Shown here: in pieces, positions 40,121 through 49,269 of the stretch
Layout: each line of letters opens with the position of its first letter
Numbering within the stretch: the stretch's first letter is position 1
From: Citrobacter farmeri
GTDB lineage: Bacteria; Pseudomonadota; Gammaproteobacteria; Enterobacterales; Enterobacteriaceae
Length of the DNA: 64,000 nt
Assembly: GCF_019048065.1 (NCBI RefSeq)
Contig: NZ_CP077291.1
Coordinates: 2,232,001-2,296,000 of the forward strand
Reading direction: 5' to 3'
Translations under genes and position numbers: made by a program
The notes under the pieces: generated by a model
The model's database searches: none
What the model saw: the letters and a program-made list of their open reading frames with translations, nothing else
What the model was told of the DNA's origin: nothing

Positions 40121-43110
40121 TTCAGGTACACGCTCCCGCTGTCAATCCAGTAATGGCTGCCGCTGTGTCGGCGGTCGGCCAGGGTATTCAATTTTAAGGT
40201 CAGGGCATTCGCCGCCACGGGCGTGCCGTCCTGTAGCCAGGCATCGCTCAATACAAACGACTCAGGTCCGCTCTCTTTGCTGCCGCCACGAAGTTGCAGG
40301 CGTACGTTTAATACGCCATCACCGGCAATATTCTTCGCCAGATCGGCGGAGTTAATGCTCAGCGTATACAATGGCGTCGCGGGCCAGCGACTGTTCGCCA
40401 GTTGCCGGAAACCGAGGGTAACGTTGCCGCGCAGCGGGAAGTGCACGCGGGTGTCGAGTTTCGCGCCGGGTTTATCGAGATCAATATCCTGATACCAGAC
40501 GTTTTCTTCACGCAGCGTGTTCACCGTATTGTCGAGTACCCCGAGGTAGCGTACGGTTGAGTAGGCGCCAATATCGGCGGCCTTAAAGTTGAAGCGCGGC
40601 AGGCGCAGATCCAGCGCCAGGCTGCACAGCATTGCACCCACGGCGGCGGTGGATTTTGGATTGCCAATGCGCCCCTGCTGGCTGAACGGATACCACTCAT
40701 GGACGCGGTAGTTGTCCATCCACACCATGCGGTTAACCGGAACCGGCTGCAGATGGCGGATTAGCGCCTGAACCGCCGGGATACAGGTTGGTCTGCCGGT
40801 CACTAACAGAACATCGCAACAATAATGCGAAATGGCTTCACAGACCGCATGCAGCGGGGAGGTCAGGGTAAACTGACCTGCCAGCATCGCCTCCTGTAAC
40901 TGGCTGAACTGCACCTGCAACGGAACGCTAAAGAGATCAAAGGTCGGCGAACCCGCCGGCAGCGCGTGATCGATCGCCTGCTGAATGTAATTGAGTACGT
41001 TGCGGGTCGGACGATGGTTGAGCAGATCGCCAAAGGTGGCGTGCAGTCCGGCCAGCGGATCGTTAATGTCGCTCTTTTCCCAGGCGGAAAGCACCGCGTG
41101 ACCGAGCGGCATAAAGAGCTGAAGCGCCGTCTGTTGCCGCAAAACGGCCTGGGTATCGATGCGTCCGGAATCGCCAAATAGCGTGGCGAGCAGGGCGGCG
41201 GCATCCGTCACTCCCGCCTGCTGGAGCCGGGTTTGCAGGGCCGGTAAAATGCATTTCTGGATCACGTCCAGCAGCATGTCGTCGCCCGCGACCTTAAAAC
41301 CTTCGCGGAACAGCAGATGCGGCGTGATTTTCACATTGGCGCCGACGCCATCGTCCAGTTGGTAATGGACAATCGCCATATCGGTGGTGCCGCCGCCGAT
41401 ATCGATCGAGGCCACGCGTAGCGCCCGGCCTTTGGTCTCGCCGGGTTCCGGCAGGCGATCCGGGCGGGCAAGGGCGTTGAAGAATGCTTCGCTGCGTCCG
41501 GCATAGTGGGAAATGGCTTCGTTGTACAGCCAGACTAACTGACCGCAACTGGCTTCGTCCCACTCCATCTGAATTTCAGGGACCGGAACCTCACTTTTTT
41601 CCTGCTGCTTGCGCGTGCTGAAATCCTCGTCCTGCGGGTGCCAGCCCATCGCTTTCCAGACAATGGCTATCGCTTCGAACATGCGCAGACGGAAGATCTC
41701 ACGCTCCTGTTTCGGCATCGCCGAAGGGAGTGTGAGGATCAATGAGCGTAACTGACGTGGGGACGCCGGGAAACCCAGACGCAGTCGGGTCGCGACACTG
41801 TTAATTTGTCCCAGCGCCTGGGCGAGGATCTCGCACAGCATATGAGTCATCAGCGTACTGCGGCTGTACTGAGGTGAAAACACAGGCAGACGATCGTCCT
41901 GCGGCAGCGAGTAGAGCGGCTGACCATCGTCGTTCATCAGGTTCATCAGCGGGAAGGCGGTGGCCAGCGGTTCGCGCTGCGTTTTGTTGTTCATCTGGCT
42001 GAAGCGCCAGTCATGCAACACCGGCGTTTCATCCCACAGATAGCGGCGTGGGCTGGAAATACCGCTGTTCCCGTCTGTTCCCGTCCGCTGCATTGCCAGC
42101 TTACGCGCTTCGTCACCGACCCGCACAATCGATGGCCAGATGAAGGCATCTTCGCGACCGCTTTCGACGGAGAAATGCTGTTTACCAAACCGGGCTTCTG
42201 AAAACTCAAGACGACTGGTGAACAGCGGATCGTTGAGAAACTGCGGTTCGCTCAGCGATCGAACCTGCAGTTCCGCCGTTTGACGCAGCCCGTCATTGGC
42301 GTCGCCATGATCTTCAATCAATACACCGCAGGTATGCGTGTTACCGACATCCAGAATCAAATCGACCGGGATCGCCGGGGTACTGAGAGTGTGGGTCACC
42401 AGTTTGACTTCCGGTACGGCGATCTGTTCCCCCAATAACGCCAGCAGGTTCAGCCAGTGCGCCTGATACTCAAAGTTACGCAGCGCCTGGCTGATGGCCT
42501 GTTCAGTGCGGTTTTCCTGTTGGTTGACGTGGTTGAGAAACGCTTCGCGCAGCCAGCCGTCAATCCAGGTCTGATCGAGAAAATCCGCAATCTCATCGTC
42601 GCGCCAGGCCAGAGCAAAACGGGTGCCGTTCAGCAGATCGTTTTCGCCGGGGGCAAGGGCGGCGGGCGCATTCTTGCTCAACTGGCTATCGAGCGCGAGG
42701 GTAACGCGATGGGTATTACCCGCGCCGTCGGGTTCGGCAAGTTTTCGCACCTGAACGCGCGCCCAGTTGTCAGGTCCTTCAACAAAGGTGCGCGGTGGAT
42801 TAAAACGCAGGAACGGCAGCGGCAGCCAGATGCCGTCGAGGACATCCAGGGAGTAGTGCAGCGTTTGCGTACTTTCTGGTTTCACGACTTCCGGCTGCGA
42901 GCCAGGGCGCGCAGGCAGGGTATAGCGATCGTTTGCCAGATCGTAATCCAGACGTAACAGAGGGCCGTTGGCCGTTTTACGCACGAAACGACCATGGTGC
43001 GCGGATTCCTGCGGCGTCAGCCCGAAGTCGAGAAACTGAACGCCGCTGTTTGCAATGAGCGTGACGCTCTGTTTGTAATCACACAGATTCACCAGCATAA
43101 AATCAGGCAC
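40117..43110 (-). CDS. srfB: SrfB, actin/Hsp70-type ATPase-like protein
   Basis: A 997-residue cytoplasmic protein. It carries two phosphate-binding motifs of the actin/Hsp70/hexokinase fold: LILDVGNTHTCGVLIE at 251-266 and SIDIGGGTTDMAIVHY at 568-583. The acidic residues and glycines are intact, so ATP binding is likely. The N-terminal 240 residues and the C-terminal 200 look beta-rich and match nothing I know beyond the Srf family. It overlaps srfA by eight bases and srfC by four, so the three proteins are probably made in fixed ratio. Confidence 0.9.
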   Translation of the reverse strand: MPDFMLVNLCDYKQSVTLIANSGVQFLDFGLTPQESAHHGRFVRKTANGPLLRLDYDLANDRYTLPARPGSQPEVVKPESTQTLHYSLDVLDGIWLPLPFLRFNPPRTFVEGPDNWARVQVRKLAEPDGAGNTHRVTLALDSQLSKNAPAALAPGENDLLNGTRFALAWRDDEIADFLDQTWIDGWLREAFLNHVNQQENRTEQAISQALRNFEYQAHWLNLLALLGEQIAVPEVKLVTHTLSTPAIPVDLILDVGNTHTCGVLIEDHGDANDGLRQTAELQVRSLSEPQFLNDPLFTSRLEFSEARFGKQHFSVESGREDAFIWPSIVRVGDEARKLAMQRTGTDGNSGISSPRRYLWDETPVLHDWRFSQMNNKTQREPLATAFPLMNLMNDDGQPLYSLPQDDRLPVFSPQYSRSTLMTHMLCEILAQALGQINSVATRLRLGFPASPRQLRSLILTLPSAMPKQEREIFRLRMFEAIAIVWKAMGWHPQDEDFSTRKQQEKSEVPVPEIQMEWDEASCGQLVWLYNEAISHYAGRSEAFFNALARPDRLPEPGETKGRALRVASIDIGGGTTDMAIVHYQLDDGVGANVKITPHLLFREGFKVAGDDMLLDVIQKCILPALQTRLQQAGVTDAAALLATLFGDSGRIDTQAVLRQQTALQLFMPLGHAVLSAWEKSDINDPLAGLHATFGDLLNHRPTRNVLNYIQQAIDHALPAGSPTFDLFSVPLQVQFSQLQEAMLAGQFTLTSPLHAVCEAISHYCCDVLLVTGRPTCIPAVQALIRHLQPVPVNRMVWMDNYRVHEWYPFSQQGRIGNPKSTAAVGAMLCSLALDLRLPRFNFKAADIGAYSTVRYLGVLDNTVNTLREENVWYQDIDLDKPGAKLDTRVHFPLRGNVTLGFRQLANSRWPATPLYTLSINSADLAKNIAGDGVLNVRLQLRGGSKESGPESFVLSDAWLQDGTPVAANALTLKLNTLADRRHSGSHYWIDSGSVYLK

Positions 43111-44404
43111 CTATCTTTTTGAACGTCAACGGGATCGCGGCTTTCGCATCAAAGCGGGCGGTACAGGCGGCGACATCATTGGCCCCGGCTTTACAGGTGA
43201 TTTCTGGCATCGGATAGCGTGAACCGTCGGTGCAGCGCGCATTGCCGCGACTCTTAATCATTAATTCCCCACTCTGATGCAACCCGGAGAAGAGATCCGC
43301 GCGGCAGACGATGTTATCGCCGTGAACCACGCGCGCTGTGCCTTTATTGTTCTGGATCTGATAGCGCAGGGACGGCGTCTTGCCGGTGACGGGATCTTTC
43401 ACCTCCACCATGACGCGCCAGTTTCCGTTGAGGAAGCGGGTGGTGCCAGCCTTCATCTGATTTGCATCCATCACCAGCGCGTCTTTCGGAATAGCGGCAA
43501 TGACCACTGGCTCATCGGCGGGTTTGTCTTTTTTCATTGGCGCAATGACTTCCGCCTGATGCAATGGCAATGAAACGGCGAGCATTGGCAGGGGGGCCAT
43601 TGCCGGCTGCGGGACATTGACCACTTCTGTCACAATGGCTGGCGTTTGTGATTTCCATAACAGCGGCGCGGCAATGGCGGCGACGATTACCGCAGCAACA
43701 GGCAGGCTCCACAGCGGCAGGCGACGCGGTGGTTTGACCGGGGCAGGCGTCACTTTTTCTTCTTCAATTACAGGAACCGGCTGCGGCACAACCACCGGTT
43801 CTGGTTCGCTGACCGGCACTATCGGCGCGGAGAGCAGCGGTTCGTCCGCCTGGGCAAATGTCACCTCAGGAACCGCCTCTTCGACAGGTTCTGGCGCAAT
43901 GTGAATCTCCGGTTCAGGCGCTTCCTCGATACGCAGGCATTCCAGCACATCCTCGCGGATGTTCGCATTGAGGTTGATAAATCCCCAGAAGGTAATGACC
44001 GGTTTGCCATCGACCAGGAAGACGTGATTCTCCCCAGGAAACTGGACGGCCTTTTCCAGCAGCGAACCAAACAGTTGCAGTGAGGTTTTACCGGACTGCA
44101 GGCTTTTGCGGCTCAGCGATGCGGCGCTTTCCAGCGTAGCAGAGAGATAGCGCAGGGCGCGAAAGCGCGCCTCTTCATCGGCGGCTTTCCATGCGATGGA
44201 TGTCCCTTCAACGGGGGAATACCAGTCAACCCGATCGCCGCTGTCGTTGACTTGCGGAATGGCGAGACAATCCGCCATCGCCTGCTGTTTACGCAGACGG
44301 AGCGTTTCACGAATTTGTAGTGCTGAATCAAAGACGGCCTGACCGCCGCCGCCGACGGCCTGATAATCATCCAGATTGCCGCTGCGCAAGAGTGTTTTTG
44401 CCAC
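43103..44404 (-). CDS. srfA: SrfA, single-pass membrane protein
   Basis: A 433-residue protein and first gene of srfABC. The N-terminal 160 residues are soluble. A Pro/Glu/Val-rich linker (about 160-228) leads to one TM helix (LPLWSLPVAAVIVAAIAAPLLW, about 229-250). A C-terminal domain with six cysteines (about 320-433; for example NIVCRADLF, CKAGANDVAACTARF) follows and would lie in the periplasm if the N-terminus is cytoplasmic. Paired cysteines fit that side. SrfA may anchor SrfB/SrfC at the membrane. Confidence 0.88.
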   Translation of the reverse strand: MAKTLLRSGNLDDYQAVGGGGQAVFDSALQIRETLRLRKQQAMADCLAIPQVNDSGDRVDWYSPVEGTSIAWKAADEEARFRALRYLSATLESAASLSRKSLQSGKTSLQLFGSLLEKAVQFPGENHVFLVDGKPVITFWGFINLNANIREDVLECLRIEEAPEPEIHIAPEPVEEAVPEVTFAQADEPLLSAPIVPVSEPEPVVVPQPVPVIEEEKVTPAPVKPPRRLPLWSLPVAAVIVAAIAAPLLWKSQTPAIVTEVVNVPQPAMAPLPMLAVSLPLHQAEVIAPMKKDKPADEPVVIAAIPKDALVMDANQMKAGTTRFLNGNWRVMVEVKDPVTGKTPSLRYQIQNNKGTARVVHGDNIVCRADLFSGLHQSGELMIKSRGNARCTDGSRYPMPEITCKAGANDVAACTARFDAKAAIPLTFKKIGA

Positions 44405-44626
44405 AATAAGGTCCCTAAGACTTTTTCACGCATCTACTTTACGGATTCATGGCCCAGGCAAACGGTGGAAGAGAGGCAAAAAGGAGTGAATTTTCAGGGC
44501 ATAGAAGCGTTGACGTTTTCGAAAAGACTTAACGGAAATTCTGTGGCGAAAGATCCAACAAAAATGCGCGGATTCGCATAACCTGAGACGGATTTGTTAT
44601 TTTTCAGTTGTCTTATTCTATGCTCC

Positions 44627-44632
44627 TATAAT
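44627..44632 (+). promoter_or_regulatory. TATAAT -10 box of the DppA-like gene
   Basis: A perfect TATAAT lies 32 bases before the start codon; the -35 is not clear (TTCAGT at 44603 would be 18 bases away). The rest of the 260-base gap to srfA (44405-44664) shows no gene. Confidence 0.4.
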
Positions 44633-44664
44633 CCCCCTCAATAATAACGATGAAGGTTCATATC

Positions 44665-46263
44665 ATGTCCACAGGGAAAACGCTGCTCGCACTGGCACTC
44701 AGTGCCGTGTTACCAACGGGTGCCGCATTCGCAGCCAACAACGACACCCTTGTCTATTGCTCGGAAGCCTCGCCAGAATCCTTTAACCCGCAAATTGCCA
44801 GTTCTGGCCCGTCGTTTGTCGCCAGTTCGCAGGTGCTGTACAACCGACTGATCAATTTCGACCCGGTAAAAAATACGCCGGTGCCGTCGCTGGCGACGGA
44901 CTGGACGATTTCAGAGGATGGCAAAACCTACACCTTTACGCTGCGTCAGGGCGTGAAGTTCAACAGTAATAAGTTCTTCAAGCCGACCCGCGATTTCAAC
45001 GCGGATGACGTCATTTTCTCCGTATTACGCCAGAAAGAGGCGACGCATCCGTACCACAATGTGTCGCAGGGCAGCTACGAATATTTTAATGACGTGGGCT
45101 TCGATAAGCTGATTAAAGAGGTGAAAAAGGTCGACGATTACCACGTGCAGTTTGTGCTCAGTGAGCCTAACGCCGCGTTCCTTGCCGACTGGGGAATGGA
45201 TTTTGCCTCCATTCTTTCTGCGGAATACGCCGATGCCATGCTGAAAAAAGGGACACCGGAAAACGTCGATAACTGGCCGATCGGCACCGGTCCGTACGTC
45301 CTGCAACAGTACAAACAGGACTCACAGATTCGCTATCTGGCGAACCCGAATTACTGGGACGGTGAGGTGCCGACAAAGCATCTGATCTTCGCCATTACGC
45401 CGAACGTCCAGACGCGGATGGCGAAACTACAAACCAACGAATGTCAGATTATCCCTGCGCCATCACCGGTACAGTTTGACGAAATCAAGAAGAATAAAGA
45501 CCTGACGCTGCATGCCGTTGAGGCGCTGAACGTTGGTTATCTGGCCTTCAATACTGAGAAAAAACCATTTGATAACGTGCTGGTGCGCCAGGCGCTGAAC
45601 TACGCTACCGATAAGCAGGCAATTGTGAAGGCCGTCTTCCTCGGTTCGGCGAAAGTGGCAAAATCACCGATCCCGCCAAATATGATGGGGTTTAACCCGG
45701 ATCTGAAGGATTACGCGTACGATCCGGAGAAAGCGAAAGCACTGTTGAAACAGGCCGGGCAGGAGAACGGGTTTGAAGTAACGCTCTGGTCGATGCCGGT
45801 GCAGCGGCCGTATAACCCCAACTCGCGACGCATTGCTGAGATGATTCAAAGCGACTGGGCAAAAGTGGGCGTGAAGGCGAAGATCGTCTCTTACGAGTGG
45901 GGCGAATACCTTTCCGGTATGCGTAAAGGCGAGCATGACAGCGCGCTGTTTGGCTGGATGTCGGATAACGGCGATCCGGACAACTTTGCTGATGTACTGC
46001 TGGGCTGCAACAGCATCAAAACCGGATCGAATGCCGCGCGCTGGTGCGATAAAGAGTATGATTCACTGGTCCAGAAAGCGAAGCTGACCAGTAAACCGGA
46101 AGCGCGCGTGAAGCTCTACCAGCAGGCGCAGGAGATCTATTATCAGCAGGCACCGTGGATTGCGCTGGCAAACGGCAAGACATTCTATGCCACGCGCAGT
46201 AACGTGACCGGTTACAGCGTCAGCCTGATGGGCAGTGATTTTTCAAAAGCAAAACTGAATTAA
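44665..46263 (+). CDS. DppA-like peptide/nickel-type ABC substrate-binding protein
   Basis: Periplasmic binding protein of the family 5 (DppA/OppA) group, 532 residues. The start at 44665 (MSTGKTLLALALSAV) has AAGG eight bases upstream and gives a normal signal peptide cleaved after AAFA. The body opens TLVYCSEASPESFNPQ, very like DppA. No permease or ATPase genes are nearby, so it must share another transporter (Dpp is the obvious partner) or act as a chemosensory binding protein. YdcY follows after nine bases, probably co-transcribed. It is absent at this site in E. coli K-12. Confidence 0.9.
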   Translation: MSTGKTLLALALSAVLPTGAAFAANNDTLVYCSEASPESFNPQIASSGPSFVASSQVLYNRLINFDPVKNTPVPSLATDWTISEDGKTYTFTLRQGVKFNSNKFFKPTRDFNADDVIFSVLRQKEATHPYHNVSQGSYEYFNDVGFDKLIKEVKKVDDYHVQFVLSEPNAAFLADWGMDFASILSAEYADAMLKKGTPENVDNWPIGTGPYVLQQYKQDSQIRYLANPNYWDGEVPTKHLIFAITPNVQTRMAKLQTNECQIIPAPSPVQFDEIKKNKDLTLHAVEALNVGYLAFNTEKKPFDNVLVRQALNYATDKQAIVKAVFLGSAKVAKSPIPPNMMGFNPDLKDYAYDPEKAKALLKQAGQENGFEVTLWSMPVQRPYNPNSRRIAEMIQSDWAKVGVKAKIVSYEWGEYLSGMRKGEHDSALFGWMSDNGDPDNFADVLLGCNSIKTGSNAARWCDKEYDSLVQKAKLTSKPEARVKLYQQAQEIYYQQAPWIALANGKTFYATRSNVTGYSVSLMGSDFSKAKLN

Positions 46264-46272
46264 GGAGTTTTT

Positions 46273-46506
46273 ATGTCGCACCTGGATGAGGTCAGCGCCC
46301 GTGTCGATGCCGCCATTGATGAGGGCGTCATTATCCATATGAATGAACTGCTGATTACCCTGAGCGAGGACGCGCAGTTAAGTCGTGAAGATCGCTACAC
46401 GCAGCAGCAGCGGTTAAGAACGGCTATTGCGCATCATGGTCGTCAGCATAAGGAAGATATGGAAGCGCGCCGCGAACAACTCACGAAAGGCGGCACGATT
46501 CTTTAA
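46273..46506 (+). CDS. ydcY: YdcY, DUF2526 small protein
   Basis: A 77-residue, highly charged helical protein, the same length as E. coli YdcY and nearly identical in its second half (SREDRYTQQQRLRTAIAHHG). Its function is unknown. It follows the binding-protein gene by nine bases with AAGGAG as ribosome site. Confidence 0.92.
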   Translation: MSHLDEVSARVDAAIDEGVIIHMNELLITLSEDAQLSREDRYTQQQRLRTAIAHHGRQHKEDMEARREQLTKGGTIL

Positions 46507-46520
46507 TTTTGGTGCAGTGT

Positions 46521-46595
46521 GCCGGATGACGCTGCGCTTATTTGGCATATGGCGATGAGGATGTGTAGGCCTGATAAGCGTAGCGTCATCAGGCG
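46521..46595. repeat. Pair of REP elements (BIME)
   Basis: GCCGGATGACGCTGCGCTTA at 46521 and the inverse-type GGCCTGATAAGCGTAGCG near 46568 form two REP palindromes in the gap between the convergent ydcY and ydcZ. Confidence 0.8.
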
Positions 46596-46596
46596 T

Positions 46597-47046
46597 TCAG
46601 AATTGGCGCCTGGCGACCAACCAGGCACCCACAACCAGCATCACGGCGCCGCAGACCGGGCCGATTAAGGCTCTGAGCGGCACGCCGTGACTACGGAAAA
46701 TATCCAGCACCAGACCGCCAATGAGCTGGCTGGCGACCAGCACCGCAATGGTGGTCGCGGCGCCAACATGCTGGTAACCGCTGATGCTGGCGAAGACGAA
46801 AAACGAGCCCAACAGACCGGGGATCAGCGTCCACCAGCGCACGCTGGCAACCAGTTCACCAAATCCCGCCGCTCCCTGTTTAAACCACAACATGCTGACA
46901 AACAGCACAATCCCGACCAGCGAGTTCAGCAACATCGCGATCAGGATGGTCGATGAGGTTTGCGTAATCCGCACCATCAGGGTGTTTTGTACCACCAGAC
47001 CGATGCCAGCGGCGATCAGAAAGGCGAGGGTGAGTGACTGGTTCAT
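46597..47046 (-). CDS. ydcZ: YdcZ, DMT-family inner-membrane protein (DUF606)
   Basis: A 149-residue five-TM protein of the DUF606/YdcZ family, the same length as in E. coli. These are short DMT-type transporters that probably work as dimers; the substrate is unknown. Its start overlaps the mnaT stop by four bases (ATGA), so the two are one operon. Confidence 0.93.
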   Translation of the reverse strand: MNQSLTLAFLIAAGIGLVVQNTLMVRITQTSSTILIAMLLNSLVGIVLFVSMLWFKQGAAGFGELVASVRWWTLIPGLLGSFFVFASISGYQHVGAATTIAVLVASQLIGGLVLDIFRSHGVPLRALIGPVCGAVMLVVGAWLVARRQF

Positions 47047-47561
47047 CCGCGAGCGTCCGGTTCACGGCGATCGTCAAGCTGTAACTGCATAAAGGTCAGA
47101 TCCAACCAGCGACCAAATTTAGTGCCCACCTGCGGCATCTGCGCGGTAGTGTTAAACCCGAGCGTTTCGTGCAGGTGCAATGAGGCGTGGTTCTGCGACT
47201 CGATACCGGCAACCATCACATGTTTACCACAGCGGCGGGCTTCTTCGATTAACCGGCTCAATAACTGGCGTCCCAGACCTTTCCCCTGGTGATCCGGATG
47301 GACATAAACCGAATGTTCGACGGTATGGCGGAAGCCATCAAAGTTGCGCCAGTCACCAAACGAAGCGTAACCCGTGACAACGTCACCTTCCGTGCTTACC
47401 AGCACCGGATAGCCTAGCGCCTGCCGTGCTTCATACCATGCGATGCGGTTACTGGCATCAACCGTCTGGTCGTTCCAGATGGCTGCCGTGTGCAATACCG
47501 CATGGTTATAGATCTCTGCGATGGCGGCACAGTCCTCTTTGCTGGCGAATCGAATAGACAT
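47043..47561 (-). CDS. mnaT: L-amino acid N-acyltransferase MnaT (YncA)
   Basis: GNAT acetyltransferase, 172 residues, as in E. coli, where it acetylates methionine sulfone, methionine sulfoximine and phosphinothricin-like compounds. The acetyl-CoA loop is HPDHQGKGLGRQLLSRL (about 84-100). The ribosome site TGAGG is close upstream. The gene is divergent from an XRE regulator, and their start codons are only 37 bases apart. Confidence 0.93.
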   Translation of the reverse strand: MSIRFASKEDCAAIAEIYNHAVLHTAAIWNDQTVDASNRIAWYEARQALGYPVLVSTEGDVVTGYASFGDWRNFDGFRHTVEHSVYVHPDHQGKGLGRQLLSRLIEEARRCGKHVMVAGIESQNHASLHLHETLGFNTTAQMPQVGTKFGRWLDLTFMQLQLDDRREPDARG

Positions 47562-47562
47562 G

Positions 47563-47590
47563 TTGAACCTCAGGGATTGTTCACTATAGT
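47563..47590 (+). promoter_or_regulatory. Promoter of the XRE-cupin gene, predicting a leaderless transcript
   Basis: TTGAAC (47563-47568), a 16-base spacer and TATAGT (47585-47590) form a good sigma-70 promoter. Initiation would fall at about 47597-47599, on the ATG of the regulator. No Shine-Dalgarno is present before that ATG. Confidence 0.55.
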
Positions 47591-47609
47591 ATTACAATAT
47601 GAATACTAT
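47586..47609. promoter_or_regulatory. Palindromic operator over the -10 and start codon of the XRE gene
   Basis: ATAGTATT (47586-47593) and AATACTAT (47602-47609) are exact inverted copies with an eight-base spacer. The repeat covers the -10, the predicted start site and the ATG, so bound protein would shut off the gene and could reach the mnaT promoter. Confidence 0.6.
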
Positions 47610-48174
47610 TGAAGACAGCATAAATCAACGAATCAGTGCAAGAATTCGCATTGAACGAGAGTCCCGCAGTTGGTCGCTTACCGAACTGGCCGAACGGGCG
47701 GGTGTGTCGCGCGCAATGATCCATAAAATTGAACGTGGTGAAAGCAGTCCAACGGCGACGCTGCTCGGCAGACTCTCCGGCGCGTTTGGCATCAGTATGT
47801 CCACGCTGATTGCCCGTGCCGAAATGCAGGAGGGCAAACTGTCCCGTTTCGCCGACCAGCCTGTCTGGCATGACCCGCAGAGTCACTATCTGCGCCGCCA
47901 TGTGTCACCGCGTAGCGATCTGCCGATCGATCTGGTGCAAATTGAATTGCCAGCGGGTAGCGATATCCCGATGCCGGCATCATCGTATGTTCATGCCCGG
48001 CAACTGATCTGGCTGCAGCAGGGTGAACTGGTGTTTGTTGAAGGGGATACGCGTCACGAGATGAAGGCGGGAGACTGCCTGGAACTGGGGCCGCCGAATG
48101 ACTGTCGCTTTCTCAATGAGACGACGCAATCCTGCGTTTACCTCGTTGTGCGCTTAAACCAGGCCGGGAGTTAA
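47599..48174 (+). CDS. XRE-cupin transcriptional regulator
   Basis: A 191-residue regulator with an N-terminal XRE helix-turn-helix (SLTELAERAGVSRAMIHKIERGESSPT, about 26-52) and a C-terminal cupin (about 110-185), the same architecture as SutR. It is divergent from mnaT-ydcZ and probably controls that operon and itself. The ATG at 47599 is the only start that keeps the whole helix-turn-helix. It has no ribosome site. It is not in the K-12 map at this point. Confidence 0.9.
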   Translation: MNTIEDSINQRISARIRIERESRSWSLTELAERAGVSRAMIHKIERGESSPTATLLGRLSGAFGISMSTLIARAEMQEGKLSRFADQPVWHDPQSHYLRRHVSPRSDLPIDLVQIELPAGSDIPMPASSYVHARQLIWLQQGELVFVEGDTRHEMKAGDCLELGPPNDCRFLNETTQSCVYLVVRLNQAGS

Positions 48175-48231
48175 TGGTCGCCGCGGCCTGCTACTATTGA
48201 TGGATTCATGCTAAAAGCAGAGGAGAACATC

Positions 48232-49269
48232 ATGACTCAACAAACAGACCGTAATCGTCGCTGGGTGCTGGCATCCAGGCCGCATGGTGCACCGGTGGCG
48301 GAGAATTTCCGTCTTGAAGAGGACGACATCGCGATACCTGGTGAAGGTCAGGTTTTACTGCGTACGATTTATCTGTCGCTCGACCCGTATATGCGCGGAC
48401 GCATGAGCGATGAACCGTCATACTCGCCGCCGGTCGAGATAGGTGGTGTGATGGTTGGCGGCACCGTTAGTCGTGTAGTGACGTCAAATCACCCAGATTA
48501 TAAGCCGGGTGAATGGGTTCTGAGCTACAGTGGCTGGCAGGATTATGATATCTCTGACGGCACGGGGCTGGTGAAGCTCGGCGATCGTCCTGAGAACCCG
48601 TCATGGGCGCTTGGCGTGCTGGGGATGCCCGGATTCACCGCCTATATGGGGTTGCTGGACATCGGTCAGCCAAAAGAGGGTGAGACGCTGGTCGTGGCGG
48701 CCGCAACCGGTCCGGTTGGTGCAACGGTTGGGCAAATTGGCAAATTGAAAGGGTGTCGCGTCGTGGGCGTGGCTGGCGGTGCAGAAAAATGCCGTCATGC
48801 CACTGATGTGCTGGGCTTTGATGTTTGTCTGGATCACCATGCCAGCGACTTTGCGGAACAACTGGCGAAAGCCTGCCCACAAGGTATCGATGTTTACTAC
48901 GAAAACGTGGGCGGGAAAGTGTTTGATGCGGTGCTGCCGTTGCTGAATACTTCGGCGCGGATCCCTCTTTGTGGTCTGGTCAGCGGTTATAACGCGACCC
49001 ATTTGCCGGCGGGTCCCGACAGACTGCCGTTGCTGATGGCGACCCTGCTGAAGAAACGGATCCGTATGCAGGGGTTTATTATCGGCCAGGACTATGGTCA
49101 CCGCATTCACGAATTCCAGCAGGAAATGGGACGCTGGGTGAAAGAGGGGAAAATCCACTATCGCGAGCAGATAACTGACGGACTGGAGAACGCGCCGCAA
49201 ACCTTTATCGGCCTGCTGACCGGTAAAAACTTTGGCAAAGTGGTGATACGTCTGGCCGACGACGCGTAA
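48232..49269 (+). CDS. curA: NADPH-dependent curcumin/dihydrocurcumin reductase CurA (YncB)
   Basis: Zinc-independent MDR-family oxidoreductase, 345 residues as in E. coli CurA, reducing double bonds of curcumin and other enones with NADPH. The nucleotide loop is VVAAATGPVGATVGQIGKLKG (about 154-174). The start at 48232 follows AGGAGAAC; the frame from 48208 runs through this site. A GC-rich hairpin TGGCGGC/GCCGCCA at 49278-49295 follows but has no T run. Confidence 0.94.
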   Translation: MTQQTDRNRRWVLASRPHGAPVAENFRLEEDDIAIPGEGQVLLRTIYLSLDPYMRGRMSDEPSYSPPVEIGGVMVGGTVSRVVTSNHPDYKPGEWVLSYSGWQDYDISDGTGLVKLGDRPENPSWALGVLGMPGFTAYMGLLDIGQPKEGETLVVAAATGPVGATVGQIGKLKGCRVVGVAGGAEKCRHATDVLGFDVCLDHHASDFAEQLAKACPQGIDVYYENVGGKVFDAVLPLLNTSARIPLCGLVSGYNATHLPAGPDRLPLLMATLLKKRIRMQGFIIGQDYGHRIHEFQQEMGRWVKEGKIHYREQITDGLENAPQTFIGLLTGKNFGKVVIRLADDA

